From assembly GCA_017515105.1 (NCBI GenBank), contig JAFWHO010000002.1, positions 55,463-119,462 of the forward strand: a stretch of 64,000 bases of DNA. Direction: 5' to 3'. Numbering within the stretch: position 1 is the first letter of the stretch; each line of letters begins with the position of its first letter. Of this stretch, positions 51,848 through 61,095 are shown piece by piece. This DNA comes from Candidatus Saccharimonadota bacterium. GTDB lineage: Bacteria > Patescibacteriota > Saccharimonadia > Saccharimonadales > Saccharimonadaceae. Below the pieces are notes generated by a model. The model saw only the letters and a list, made by a program, of their open reading frames with translations. It was not told where the DNA came from and did no database searches. The position numbers and the translations under genes are program-made.

Positions 51848-52561
51848 ATGCAGTATAATAATGGAGACCTCTCGCCTTTAGGAGCTTTTTTCCGTAAGAA
51901 ATGGGTTCGATTTTTTTTGATTATAGACATCCTCATCATTGTAACCATCGTCGTTATTAAGGCTTGGCAATCCACCAAAATCTCCGTTATCGATTTTAAT
52001 ATTGCCCCAATCGACGCAACTATCTCAGTTAGTGGTAACACTAGCTATTCCAACGGTCAATTCTCTATCACCCCAGGTACTTATGAAATCAAAATTTCCC
52101 ACGAAGAGCTAGAGCCTAAAACTATAACAGTAAACATCGAACCACATCAAATCGTTCCAGTCACCTTATTCCTCGCGGGTGCAGACAATGATTTCTCATT
52201 CTACGAGTTAAAGGATAATTACAAATCATTCGAAAAACTCCAGTCCATCGCCTCCGCCGGCAAAAATACCACTACCGACAATGATATCTCTGCCGAAAAA
52301 TTTATTACTAGCTACAAAAAAATCCTCTCTATCTTCGATAAACTGCCGATCAAGGGCTATGTTTACGAAAATCCAGAAGCAAATTCATCAACGGCTGGTT
52401 TTACAATCCGAAATGGCGAAAACAATAATTCATGCATAAAATCCGCGTGCTTATTGGTAAACTACTACGGATATGGCTACGAACGGGCAACGATAGAAAA
52501 AATCAAGGAAACCGGCTACACGCCGACGGACTATGAAATCGTTTACGAAAGGTATAACTAA
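51848..52561 (+). CDS. Membrane-anchored PEGA-domain protein
   Basis: The protein has 237 residues. A cytoplasmic basic stretch precedes one membrane helix (about 21-42), then a PEGA-type beta domain (IDATISVSGNTSYSNGQFSITPGTYEIKISHEEL, about 57-95) and a roughly 130-residue C-terminal part without a known fold. It faces the outside. It is the first gene of a three-gene operon with large secreted partners; its stop overlaps the next ATG by one base. Confidence 0.75.
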   Translation: MQYNNGDLSPLGAFFRKKWVRFFLIIDILIIVTIVVIKAWQSTKISVIDFNIAPIDATISVSGNTSYSNGQFSITPGTYEIKISHEELEPKTITVNIEPHQIVPVTLFLAGADNDFSFYELKDNYKSFEKLQSIASAGKNTTTDNDISAEKFITSYKKILSIFDKLPIKGYVYENPEANSSTAGFTIRNGENNNSCIKSACLLVNYYGYGYERATIEKIKETGYTPTDYEIVYERYN

Positions 52562-55113
52562 TGTCTAAGAATAAGTCCATCCTAAAACTCGCCACATTGG
52601 CCGCTCCATTTCTTTTGGCCAGCCTATTGCTTAGGCAATCCTGCTTTGCAGGTAGTGGTCACATGGAGATACCAGAAGCAACCATGGATATGTACGCCCA
52701 AAACAATATCTTCGGCTATGATGCATCCGAATGTACCCCTAAAGGCTCGCTCACAATTGATTCAAAAAGTTGTTTCAAAGTGGATGAAGACACCAAAGCA
52801 GTTGATTTTTGGTATGGCGAAGGCTGTCTCAACACTGGCGCATGCAAAAGTGACAGCGTAAAATACTACGCACAAGGCGAATCAGAAAAATCGGACAACG
52901 GCCTGGTAATGACCAAGAATAACTCGTGGATCTACGAAGACACCAAAGTTGATGACGACTTTGGCGGCATGCAGTACATCTACGCCGAAAACTATGATTA
53001 TAAATACGATGGATCAAACACCGTACTTACACCTAATGAAGGCAACAGTAAAACTAAATACTATTGGATAGTCCTACCCGACCAAGCATACACAAACGGT
53101 TTTGGAGATACTTATGTTGCAACTTTTGAAAAGTTAGACAATCCCGTCTACTTTATCGTCTTCGACGCACACGCCTGTGCACACCAAAGCGAAAAATACT
53201 GTGACCAGGCAGAAAAAGACCCCGAAAAAGTCGCAATCGGCAAACAATTCTTTGGCTCGTTTACAAAAGATGGCAGTCAAAGTGGTGGTTTTGCAGAAAA
53301 AGCCGGAAAATTGACCTCTTTTTGCCGCCTAAAAGGCTCCGGTGAAGTCACCGTCGACGGCAATTCTGGCACCGTCAATTCTGGCAACTCCGATTCCGAA
53401 GACAAGGATAAAGAATCAAAGAGTAAGGATAAAAAATCAAAAAGTAAAGATAAAAAATCAGGCAACGGAGGAAACTCAATCAACAAAAAAGCACTAGAGT
53501 TGGCATGGCCATATGATCAAGCAAGTAAAGCAGCGACTGGCCCGACCGACGCTTATAAGAAAGCGATCGAAGAATACACAAAAGCAGACATGGACGCCGC
53601 CGGTGGAACCTGGAACGAAACAACAAGAAGATTGGGGCAAAGCTGCGATTTGTTTGTAGCTACAGTAATGAGGTCATCAGGTGCAGACGAAAACTACCCT
53701 ATAGGGTTGCCTGGACAATACCCATATGTCAAAGATAATGAAAACTACAAAGAAGTATCATCATACGCAGAAGCAAAGGCAGGAGACATCGCCTTTTACA
53801 GCGACAATGTAGGACCATTTGACGAAAACACTATCGGGACAGGCAATGGCCACACATGGCTAATAGTTGACGATAACGGCCAAAAACGCATAGCGCAAGG
53901 TTCGTATGGAGATATGGCTGGGGCTGTAATAGATCTTACTTTTACGGAACGGGATGTCAAAGTGTTTCGCCTCAAGGGTAATGATGGCTGCAATAGTTTT
54001 AGCGGCAATTATCCGCAATATTACCAAGACGATTATGAAGGAAGCGATCACGATAATAGCAATCACAACTGGACAAGTGACAAATATAGCAAAGGCAAAA
54101 TATCAGAATATGGTAGCGGTCCAACTTCCGCAGCCATGATAATTACCTCAGCAACCGGACAAGACGTTTACCCGCAAGATATCGTCAAAATCACTTCATC
54201 AGGTGACCCCAAAAAGCATAATTATGTCGGCGGCAAAGATTGCGAAGACGACTGCGGCATAGAATTAGATTTGAAATTAAAAGAAGAATACGACATTGAA
54301 GTAAAAATTGAGTCTTATTCATCAAAGACTGACGCCTACGACAAAATCAAAAGTTTCTTAAACGATGGCTACATGGTTCACCTTGCTGGCAAGGGAAAGC
54401 ACGATGGTTTCTCGAAAGGCAACAAGACCCACTACGTTGGATTATTCAATATCGACGGAGATAATAAAGTTATGGTCGCAAACCCTGACAGCGATATTGG
54501 AAATACGCAAGTTGATCTCCAGAATATCGTAGATGCCATCAATAATGGTAAATTTGCCATCATTAAAGGTACCGTTAACGGCAAGAACGCCTGCAGCGAT
54601 GAAGGCTACTGCCCAGGTGGTGACGGGGGCGGCGGCGGTACTGCCTCTAAAGGCGGCGCCACCCTAAAACAAGCCGAAATAATTGCACACTGGTACAATA
54701 CTAATCATATCCCCAGAGGATGCTGCGGACTAATGAACTGCGTTGAGCTCTCCAACTTCTTCGTCTCTGAACTGACCACAAAAGGCACCCCAGGCGGATA
54801 CTCCGTTAAAGGCGACGGGAATATGGTAGCCCCCAACTTAATCGCAGACGGAGTAACTGATGGCGGCAACGAACCTAGGGTTTGGTCGGTTTTCTCCGAT
54901 AGCGGCCAACATACCGGAGTAGTAGTGGGCGCAAATGGCGACGGTACCTTTATTACCATCGAAGCGGCTTGGGGCGGATGGTGGGATGGTTACACTGATG
55001 GAGCGGGCAACGCAAGGGTTTATCCCGCTAAGTCATTCGATAGCAGCTACACGTTCGCCTATTTCGCAAACCACTTAAAACAGGATAAAATAAATCAGAT
55101 TTTAAATGATTAG
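52561..55113 (+). CDS. Large secreted protein with three cysteine-peptidase-like domains
   Basis: The protein has 850 residues and a Sec signal peptide (about 1-30, ending SCFA). A Lys/Ser-rich linker is at about 275-307. Domain 1 (about 310-480) has Cys in GQSCDLFVATV and His in GNGHTWLIVDD, as in NlpC/P60-like folds. Domain 2 (about 505-680) looks like a C39-type domain (EYGSGPTSAAMII, THYVGLF, VANPDSD) but Ser stands where Cys is expected. Domain 3 (about 705-845) is CHAP-like (MNCVELSNFF, QHTGVVVG). It may cut host or own cell wall. Confidence 0.75.
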   Translation: MSKNKSILKLATLAAPFLLASLLLRQSCFAGSGHMEIPEATMDMYAQNNIFGYDASECTPKGSLTIDSKSCFKVDEDTKAVDFWYGEGCLNTGACKSDSVKYYAQGESEKSDNGLVMTKNNSWIYEDTKVDDDFGGMQYIYAENYDYKYDGSNTVLTPNEGNSKTKYYWIVLPDQAYTNGFGDTYVATFEKLDNPVYFIVFDAHACAHQSEKYCDQAEKDPEKVAIGKQFFGSFTKDGSQSGGFAEKAGKLTSFCRLKGSGEVTVDGNSGTVNSGNSDSEDKDKESKSKDKKSKSKDKKSGNGGNSINKKALELAWPYDQASKAATGPTDAYKKAIEEYTKADMDAAGGTWNETTRRLGQSCDLFVATVMRSSGADENYPIGLPGQYPYVKDNENYKEVSSYAEAKAGDIAFYSDNVGPFDENTIGTGNGHTWLIVDDNGQKRIAQGSYGDMAGAVIDLTFTERDVKVFRLKGNDGCNSFSGNYPQYYQDDYEGSDHDNSNHNWTSDKYSKGKISEYGSGPTSAAMIITSATGQDVYPQDIVKITSSGDPKKHNYVGGKDCEDDCGIELDLKLKEEYDIEVKIESYSSKTDAYDKIKSFLNDGYMVHLAGKGKHDGFSKGNKTHYVGLFNIDGDNKVMVANPDSDIGNTQVDLQNIVDAINNGKFAIIKGTVNGKNACSDEGYCPGGDGGGGGTASKGGATLKQAEIIAHWYNTNHIPRGCCGLMNCVELSNFFVSELTTKGTPGGYSVKGDGNMVAPNLIADGVTDGGNEPRVWSVFSDSGQHTGVVVGANGDGTFITIEAAWGGWWDGYTDGAGNARVYPAKSFDSSYTFAYFANHLKQDKINQILND

Positions 55114-55121
55114 GAAGAATT

Positions 55122-55904
55122 ATGGAAAATAATAGTCAAACAGAGTCAAGCAATCACTACGGGGCATTACCAGCCATTTTCATCATATTCCAAATCGCGC
55201 TCGTACTTCTCCTCGCCTTTTCTCTCCCTAAGATCTTTCAAAATAACCAAATCAAAGACACTCCTTCAGAAGGCCTATCCGCAACCATCACCAACGCCAC
55301 CGACGCTATACCGGAAGAATATTCCGAATGGACCAAAATGATCGAATGGGCACTACTAAACTCTATTGCCGAGAACAACGAAGACGATAAACTATTCGAA
55401 GACCAGGCCTCCGTTCAGCTCCGCGAAAACAGCATCAAAACCCAGTATTTCAAAAAATCTGGCACCAACTATGTTCGCGCAATTGTCGATATTCCCGAAT
55501 ATAAACAATCCTATGAAGTCTTCTTAATGTACCCAGATAACCCAAACGCCGTGAAAATGGTTGAATACAGTAACCCAGACATCGTAAAACCTTATTCTAT
55601 TCTATGCCTCCAAGATGAAGCTGACATCATTTACCCAGATTTCGACTGTCAAGATTCCCCTGATTACTTCAACCGCCAAAGAATAGCCTCCAAAATGATC
55701 GGTGACTTTGATTTTAACTATTACTCCGCCTATTTCGACCCTGACGACGAAAACAAGATAATCATCAACCCCTCAGTAACCCACAACAACAGCGAGGATA
55801 CCAAATCTAAATACATAGAAGAAGTAAAAGCCGCCATCGGATCACTTGGTATCCCCTCCGACAGCTTCAAATACTACGTCCTCACTGCCGACGACGAAGA
55901 ATAG
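55122..55904 (+). CDS. Membrane-anchored extracellular protein, unknown
   Basis: The protein has 260 residues: one N-terminal membrane helix (about 16-38) and a roughly 220-residue outer domain with many acidic and aromatic residues. No fold is recognised. It follows the triple-peptidase gene by 8 nt with a GGAAG site and is likely part of the same secreted system. Confidence 0.68.
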   Translation: MENNSQTESSNHYGALPAIFIIFQIALVLLLAFSLPKIFQNNQIKDTPSEGLSATITNATDAIPEEYSEWTKMIEWALLNSIAENNEDDKLFEDQASVQLRENSIKTQYFKKSGTNYVRAIVDIPEYKQSYEVFLMYPDNPNAVKMVEYSNPDIVKPYSILCLQDEADIIYPDFDCQDSPDYFNRQRIASKMIGDFDFNYYSAYFDPDDENKIIINPSVTHNNSEDTKSKYIEEVKAAIGSLGIPSDSFKYYVLTADDEE

Positions 55905-55920
55905 TTGACATTTCTAGAAT

Positions 55921-56739
55921 TTATTTTATTACTTTATAAAGTTCTGCCCATTTTTGGAGCTCAACGTCCCCCGGTCGCGCCTCTTTAGAAATACCACACT
56001 CCTCTAGGACGCTCATTATCTCTGTTTTAGGCTTTAACCCAGCCAAATTATGTGCAAGTTTTTTTCTCGGCGCAGAAAACCCCTTCCTGATAAGATCAAA
56101 TACTTTTTTGTCCACCAATGACTCCTCGTATAATTCCATCACAACCACTTGCGAATCCACTTTCGGTGGCGGCGTAAACTCTTCCCTTGGCACCACCGGT
56201 CCAACCGAGGCCTTTGCATAGTTTTTTACGAAAAGCGACAGAAGCGTCTCTTTGCTACTCACAATCCTCTCTGCCACCTCTTTTTGCATTAGGAGCACCA
56301 CCCGTTCTGGCTTTTTCTCCAAAGTCAGTACCTTTTTAATGATCGGACTTGTAATATAGTACGGAATATTCCCTGCAATCACGAAAGGCTCATCGATTTC
56401 CCTAAAATCATATTCCAAAACATCCTCATTTACCACTGTCAAATTCTTCCCAGGGAAAGATCCGGGCAGTTTCCTTGCAAGACCGGCGTCAAATTCTACC
56501 GCAATCACTTTTCTGAATCTCTTAAGGAGCGATGAAGTCAAAAACCCGAGTCCCGGCCCAATCTCTAGGCATAAACCAGCACCCTTGTTTTCGGACTTTG
56601 AAACCATGTCTGAGTCGCCCCCTACATAATCATCCTCCATCAGGGGGTCCACGCCATAATACGCCAAATCCGCAATTTCCTCCAGGATAACTCGGTTTTT
56701 CAGCCAATTCTGTCCTAGCGATTTCTTATTTTTCATCAT
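55921..56739 (-). CDS. rsmA: 16S rRNA dimethyladenosine transferase
   Basis: The protein has 272 residues: KKSLGQNWL start, SAM site CLEIGPGLGFLTSSLL, and NIPYYITSPIIKKVL (catalytic NxPY). It has the usual C-terminal helical domain (PRKKLAHNL). It methylates A1518/A1519. An acidic insertion lies between the start and the SAM site. Confidence 0.95.
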   Translation of the reverse strand: MMKNKKSLGQNWLKNRVILEEIADLAYYGVDPLMEDDYVGGDSDMVSKSENKGAGLCLEIGPGLGFLTSSLLKRFRKVIAVEFDAGLARKLPGSFPGKNLTVVNEDVLEYDFREIDEPFVIAGNIPYYITSPIIKKVLTLEKKPERVVLLMQKEVAERIVSSKETLLSLFVKNYAKASVGPVVPREEFTPPPKVDSQVVVMELYEESLVDKKVFDLIRKGFSAPRKKLAHNLAGLKPKTEIMSVLEECGISKEARPGDVELQKWAELYKVIK

Positions 56740-56766
56740 CTACCCCTATAAATATCGCGACCACCA

Positions 56767-57858
56767 TTACCTACCATCCCCGTTAGACCAGTCAGTCGCA
56801 AGATCAAATTGCTCAGGATTATGCGCCGCAAATCCACCAGTGTCGTACACTTTACCAGGACCAAGCGAGGTCTCAACGATCGAGCACCTCGGATAACGTG
56901 ACAAATTCGCCGCCACAAGTACATAGCCATCAGCATCCACCTTAGCGCCATCTGCGCGTACAGTATAAGTTGCCGGCACTCCACAAGTCCTAGCATTCAA
57001 TGACATCACCCCCGACATCGGCAAATCATAATAAGTCTCTTTTCTCTCAACCGTCACGCCATTTACCGTGGTAGTATACTGATTTACCCCCATCGACACC
57101 GTAAGAGGATGCATTTCAATCAAATTCGCGCCCACCGCTACTACCCTCGCTACCGGCTCCTTCGCAACCTCCTCACTCAAATACTCCCTTGACACCTCTT
57201 TACCGTCTACGTATTTCACATTATAATACACCTTTTTTGTACCGACTTCACCAAGTTGTTGTACCTCCTCTGTACCAGGAGCCAGATTATAGCTTTTTAC
57301 CGTCTGCTCGGCAAACGGTATTTCCTCTTCCACCGTAATAGTACGACCACCATTGCGTATTAGCTTGTAAACATTCGCTGCCCCTATCTCGAGAAAATTC
57401 GTATTCGGCATTAAATTAATCTCATCGCCATCAAATATTGTAAGCCCCGCCTCTTTTGCGATCGTTTTCGCGTCGTAGCTTGCCGACATGATATATTTCT
57501 CACTCACGCCATCCTTAACTATCACCGGATGAGCCCTGTAAATATTAATGTAAAAGTTATCAGCGTTTATCTCAGCAGTTAATTCCGGCTCCACCTTGTC
57601 CCCGTTATTTAAGACTAAATCAAAACGCGAAATCGCCTCCCCCACCGTAGCCGCATCCGTTTTTACGGTTAATTTCTTACCATTATCGTAAAAAGTCACA
57701 TATTTTGGCTCGCCAACCTTATAAACGGTCGATTCATCAATCTCACTCCTAGCAAAAGTATTCCGAGTGTAATTCGAAGCTATAAAACCAAAAACCGCTG
57801 CTATGGCAATAGTAGCAACGAAAGCAAAAATTTGTGCGATCTTTCTCGGAAGATTCAT
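56767..57858 (-). CDS. G5 and 3D-domain cell wall protein (RpfB/YabE-like)
   Basis: The protein has 363 residues: an N-terminal membrane segment (about 10-28), two DUF348 repeats (KLTVKTDAATVGEAISRFDL and a second starting VSEKYIMSASYDAKTIAKEA), a G5 domain (about 165-235) and a C-terminal 3D domain (YTVRADGAKVDADGYVLVA...DTGGFAAHNPEQFDLATDW) with the conserved Asp residues. In Firmicutes and Actinobacteria such proteins cut peptidoglycan. A structured RNA lies directly upstream. Confidence 0.88.
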   Translation of the reverse strand: MNLPRKIAQIFAFVATIAIAAVFGFIASNYTRNTFARSEIDESTVYKVGEPKYVTFYDNGKKLTVKTDAATVGEAISRFDLVLNNGDKVEPELTAEINADNFYINIYRAHPVIVKDGVSEKYIMSASYDAKTIAKEAGLTIFDGDEINLMPNTNFLEIGAANVYKLIRNGGRTITVEEEIPFAEQTVKSYNLAPGTEEVQQLGEVGTKKVYYNVKYVDGKEVSREYLSEEVAKEPVARVVAVGANLIEMHPLTVSMGVNQYTTTVNGVTVERKETYYDLPMSGVMSLNARTCGVPATYTVRADGAKVDADGYVLVAANLSRYPRCSIVETSLGPGKVYDTGGFAAHNPEQFDLATDWSNGDGR

Positions 57859-57866
57859 ACCTTATA

Positions 57867-57872
57867 ATTATA
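57867..57872 (-). promoter_or_regulatory. -10 box just before the G5/3D gene
   Basis: TATAAT, 8 nt before the ATG. It may give a second, leaderless transcript in addition to read-through from the upstream leader. Confidence 0.5.
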
Positions 57873-57910
57873 CCACAAAAGGGGTCAAAACACTAGTCCT
57901 TATCTTGAAG

Positions 57911-57941
57911 CAACAAAAAATCCACCGCGAGATGGATTTTT
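57911..57941 (-). terminator. Terminator of the leader RNA
   Basis: A 9-bp stem, 8-nt loop and TTTTTTG on the minus strand. Confidence 0.75.
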
Positions 57942-58204
57942 ACTTCAATTTCTAGGTGGAAATTAACCAAAACAACTCTACACTCTCCACCCTCTTTAGA
58001 GCCAGCACCACCTTAAACGATGCGCTCTCGTGACCTACATCACCTAAAGCAATGCGTCACAGATGCTTTGGCATCACAGCAGTTATTACCTTAAATAATA
58101 AGCTATGATGATTTTTTCGTAACTTACATCGACTTAATCAATGGGTTACGTCACACTTCCCGTGGCTCTGGTCCCTCTCAACGTTGGGAGCTTGACCCGA
58201 ACCT
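57911..58204 (-). ncRNA. Structured leader or RNA upstream of the G5/3D gene
   Basis: From a promoter near 58211-58238, about 290 nt run to a terminator (AAAAATCCA/TGGATTTTT, 57916-57941). Internal pairs include CGTAAC/GTTACG, TTATTA/TAATAA, and GATGC/GCATC. Three related segments of the type TTTAAGGTGGTGC/TTTAGGTGATG/TTTAAGGTAATA recur. TTCCACC at 57955-57961 can pair with GGTGGA of the terminator, giving an alternative fold. This suggests a riboswitch or attenuator. I do not recognise the class; it does not match the c-di-AMP or cobalamin consensus as I remember them. Confidence 0.5.
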
Positions 58205-58210
58205 ACCCTT

Positions 58211-58238
58211 ATTTTAGCATAGCCAATATGGTTGTCAA
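58211..58238 (-). promoter_or_regulatory. Promoter of the leader RNA
   Basis: TTGACA, 16 bp, TAAAAT on the minus strand. The stretch 58239-58387 holds nothing else that I can support. Confidence 0.75.
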
Positions 58239-58387
58239 CATTGTTTTTTCGGAGACTATATGTTCTAATATTTTTACCATCTTACAGGGGTAAAAACCCA
58301 AAAACCGAACAAACAGTACTTGACAAAACGAGAATTCATTTTACAATTATACCCGCATTTTTGACCATTTCAACGCGCAAAGTATGT

Positions 58388-58393
58388 TATAAT
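58388..58393 (+). promoter_or_regulatory. -10 box of the 58401 gene
   Basis: TATAAT, 7 nt before the ATG. Confidence 0.6.
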
Positions 58394-58400
58394 AACCATT

Positions 58401-59066
58401 ATGAATTGGAGGAAATGGCTAGACGATTTTGTGATTGCCGGCAAAGGTATTTTGCTCGCAACCAAGGAGAAGCGTTTTTGGTACGGTTTTATCCCTACTT
58501 TTTTATTCTTTGGACTACTAATGAACCTTCTTGCTGGTGGCACCTCTAAATTCGATTTGATGTTCGCCCTAGGCTTCCCTGATGCCCTTGGGATACTTGG
58601 CAAGAATTTCATCGGCATCTTTGGTGTCGGCCAGCCCTTCCTTGACTGGCTTCCGATTTTCCTAATTAGTATCTTGCAAGGCATATTAATCGGCCTCATC
58701 GTCCTACTTTGGAACAAAAAGCGCGAACAAAACGCCGGCAACCTCGGTAGCGCCGGCATCGTAGCTGGACTCATTGCTCTTGGCGCTGGTTGCCCCACCT
58801 GTGGCACCACCTTGCTCACCCCACTCCTCGGCGCAATCTTTTCCACAGGCGGCCTCGCCGTCACCGGGACTATTTCTACCATAGTCACAATCCTCGCTAT
58901 CGTCATCGCCTTTTTTTCACTCAAACGCCTCGGAGTCGAAACCTATGTTACAATAATCAATGAAAGGTTCCTGGCGAAGAAAAAAGCTTCTAACGCTAAA
59001 ACCACTAGACCAAATCAATCTAAAAAGAGGCAACAGGAGAAGGAGAAAAATGAAAAAAGCAATTAA
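58401..59066 (+). CDS. Multi-pass membrane protein with CPTCG motif
   Basis: The protein has 221 residues and about five membrane helices, with GAGCPTCGTTLLTPLLG at about 125-141 inside a membrane segment. The CPxC pair and the DsbA-like gene that overlaps its 3' end suggest a partner in disulfide exchange, similar in role to DsbB. The tail is basic. No named family is recognised. Confidence 0.7.
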   Translation: MNWRKWLDDFVIAGKGILLATKEKRFWYGFIPTFLFFGLLMNLLAGGTSKFDLMFALGFPDALGILGKNFIGIFGVGQPFLDWLPIFLISILQGILIGLIVLLWNKKREQNAGNLGSAGIVAGLIALGAGCPTCGTTLLTPLLGAIFSTGGLAVTGTISTIVTILAIVIAFFSLKRLGVETYVTIINERFLAKKKASNAKTTRPNQSKKRQQEKEKNEKSN

Positions 59067-59739
59067 AATTATCGGTGTCATAGCTGTTATTGGCCTAATT
59101 ATTGCCGCCATCGTCGCAAGTATCACCGCAAAGCCATCCAACGCCGAAAAAATCTGGGATCAAGATATGACAGTGGGGAATATCGAAGCCAAAAACTACT
59201 TCATCATCTATTCCGACCTCGTCTGCCCTTATTGTGTAGCATTCGAGGACGCTATCGTCGAGAATGAAGAAGAATTTCAACGATACATCAAGGACCATGA
59301 TATCGTAGTCGAAGTCCGGCTTTCCGACTTCCTCTATGAATACGGCGAAGCTCACGCTGAGCACTCTCGTCATTCCGCCATTGCCGCTTACTGCGCCAAA
59401 AACGAAGGCAGATTCTGGGATTACTACAACCTAGCCGTCGCCTCGGTTTGGAATGACTACTTCAAAGGAGCCGGCAAAGGTGGCTTCACCGCACTTAACG
59501 CAAACTCTGCAAACTATTGGTCCGAAATCGGCCACAAAATCGGCCTCGGCGAAACCTTTGACACCTGCGTCGAAACCAAAGCCCCTCTTAATGAGATCAA
59601 AGAAAACGCCGCAAAATCCGCCAAGCTCATCTCTGGCATGCCTTACTTTAAATTCAATAAATTCGTTAGCTCCGGATTTGGCCTTGACGGTGACTGGGAA
59701 GACGTCCTTCAATTCTTCCAAGCTGGCCTAGATAGCTAA
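59050..59739 (+). CDS. DsbA-like thiol oxidoreductase
   Basis: The protein has 229 residues: an N-terminal membrane anchor (about 5-24) and a DsbA/thioredoxin domain with the active site VCPYC (about residues 58-62), the inserted helical part (AAYCAKNEGRFWDYYNL) and the cis-proline region SGMPYFKF. It faces outside and forms disulfides in secreted proteins such as the Cys-containing products of the 52561 operon. The start at 59050 follows GGAGAAGGAG; it overlaps the membrane protein gene by 17 bases. Confidence 0.88.
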   Translation: MKKAIKIIGVIAVIGLIIAAIVASITAKPSNAEKIWDQDMTVGNIEAKNYFIIYSDLVCPYCVAFEDAIVENEEEFQRYIKDHDIVVEVRLSDFLYEYGEAHAEHSRHSAIAAYCAKNEGRFWDYYNLAVASVWNDYFKGAGKGGFTALNANSANYWSEIGHKIGLGETFDTCVETKAPLNEIKENAAKSAKLISGMPYFKFNKFVSSGFGLDGDWEDVLQFFQAGLDS

Positions 59740-59772
59740 TCAACCCAAAACAAAGAATTTTTTTGGATTCAT

Positions 59773-60972
59773 TTATTCCTTAGAATCGCCCTTTCTCTCT
59801 GGCCAAATTTTCTCATTCTTAATAGCGTCTGGCAAATAGTTCTTATCTAGATGGAACCCGGCCTCCCATTTTTGTCCCTTGCCGTACCCTAAATCCTTCA
59901 TCAGCTTAGTTGGAGCGTTACGAAGCCAAGTCGGCACAGGCTCTCCCCGCGACTTGCGCGCGAGATCCAAAGCCTTAAACCAAGCATCCGTGGTCGCCCG
60001 CGACTTTTTAGAGAGCGCCAGTGCCACCGCCGTATGCGCAAGCATCAATCCAGATTCCGGCATCCCCACTCTCTCTACTGCCTGGAAACACGCCGTCGCG
60101 AGGCTCAGTGCCCCGTTCCCCGCCAACCCGATATCTTCCGACGCAAAAATCACCATCCTCCGCGCAATAAACTTCGGATCTTCCCCCGCCTCCACCATTC
60201 GCGCCAAATAATATAGCGCCGCATCCACATCCGACCCCCGCATCGACTTAATAAACGCCGATATCGTGTCATAATGATTGTCGCCCTTCTTGTCGTACCC
60301 AGGTAACTTCCGTCCCGCCGCTTCTTCTACCACCTTTTCATCAACCTTCTCGGCAAGTGACAACGCAAGTTCTAAATCCCCAAGTGCAGACCTCGCATCC
60401 CCACCCGACAGCTCCGCCAGTAAATCCAAAGCCTTTTTTGTCACCCTCTTAGTAGCCTTTTCTTCTTTTAAAGCTCTCTTTAACACCTTCAAAATGGCGT
60501 CTTTCGATAAAGCCGACACCACCACTACGCGCGACCGACTAAGTAGCGGCGAAATTACCTCAAATGATGGATTCTCCGTCGTAGCACCAATCAAAGTAAT
60601 CAAGCCCGACTCCACGTGCGGCAAAAATGCATCCTGCTGCGCCTTATTAAACCTATGGATCTCATCCACGAATAACACTGTCCGCGTTTTTAGATTCCAA
60701 TTTAATTTCGCTCGCTCGACTACCTCTTCGACATTCTTCTTCCCGGCCGTCACCGCCGAAATCTCCACAAAATCCGCTTTAAACTCCTTCGCTAAAATCC
60801 GCGCCAAAGTAGTTTTACCTGTCCCCGGTGGCCCCCAAAAAATCAAGTTTACCGGTTCCCCCTTCCGTACAATTTCCGTCAAAATTTTGCCTTCACCAAT
60901 AATATCCTCCTGGCCCACAACTTCCGACAGTTTTCTAGGCCTCATCCTTTCGGCTAACGGAATTCTATTCAT
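59773..60972 (-). CDS. rarA: Replication-associated recombination protein RarA/MgsA
   Basis: The protein has 399 residues. AAA+ motifs are present: WGPPGTGKTTLAR (Walker A), VLFVDEIHRFNK (Walker B), GATTENPSF (sensor 1), and the C-terminal tetramerisation domain with EDIGLAGNGAL. It acts at stalled forks. TATAAT is 6 nt before the ATG. Confidence 0.96.
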   Translation of the reverse strand: MNRIPLAERMRPRKLSEVVGQEDIIGEGKILTEIVRKGEPVNLIFWGPPGTGKTTLARILAKEFKADFVEISAVTAGKKNVEEVVERAKLNWNLKTRTVLFVDEIHRFNKAQQDAFLPHVESGLITLIGATTENPSFEVISPLLSRSRVVVVSALSKDAILKVLKRALKEEKATKRVTKKALDLLAELSGGDARSALGDLELALSLAEKVDEKVVEEAAGRKLPGYDKKGDNHYDTISAFIKSMRGSDVDAALYYLARMVEAGEDPKFIARRMVIFASEDIGLAGNGALSLATACFQAVERVGMPESGLMLAHTAVALALSKKSRATTDAWFKALDLARKSRGEPVPTWLRNAPTKLMKDLGYGKGQKWEAGFHLDKNYLPDAIKNEKIWPERKGDSKE

Positions 60973-60978
60973 ACTTAT

Positions 60979-60984
60979 ATTATA
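60979..60984 (-). promoter_or_regulatory. -10 box of rarA
   Basis: TATAAT, 6 nt before the ATG; leaderless mRNA expected. Confidence 0.6.
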
Positions 60985-61095
60985 TATAATTCAGCTCTTT
61001 TTTATCAAACATAAACAGTTTTCCACAGGTAAATCTTTACAAAAATAATCCCTATATGCTACAATCAGGGTAATATTAACAAAAGGAGTTATATT

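Noticed and set aside
57911..58204. c-di-AMP (ydaO) or cobalamin riboswitch
   Set aside because: The gene type would fit c-di-AMP control, but the conserved blocks of either class as I remember them are not seen in order. Kept as an unassigned structured leader.
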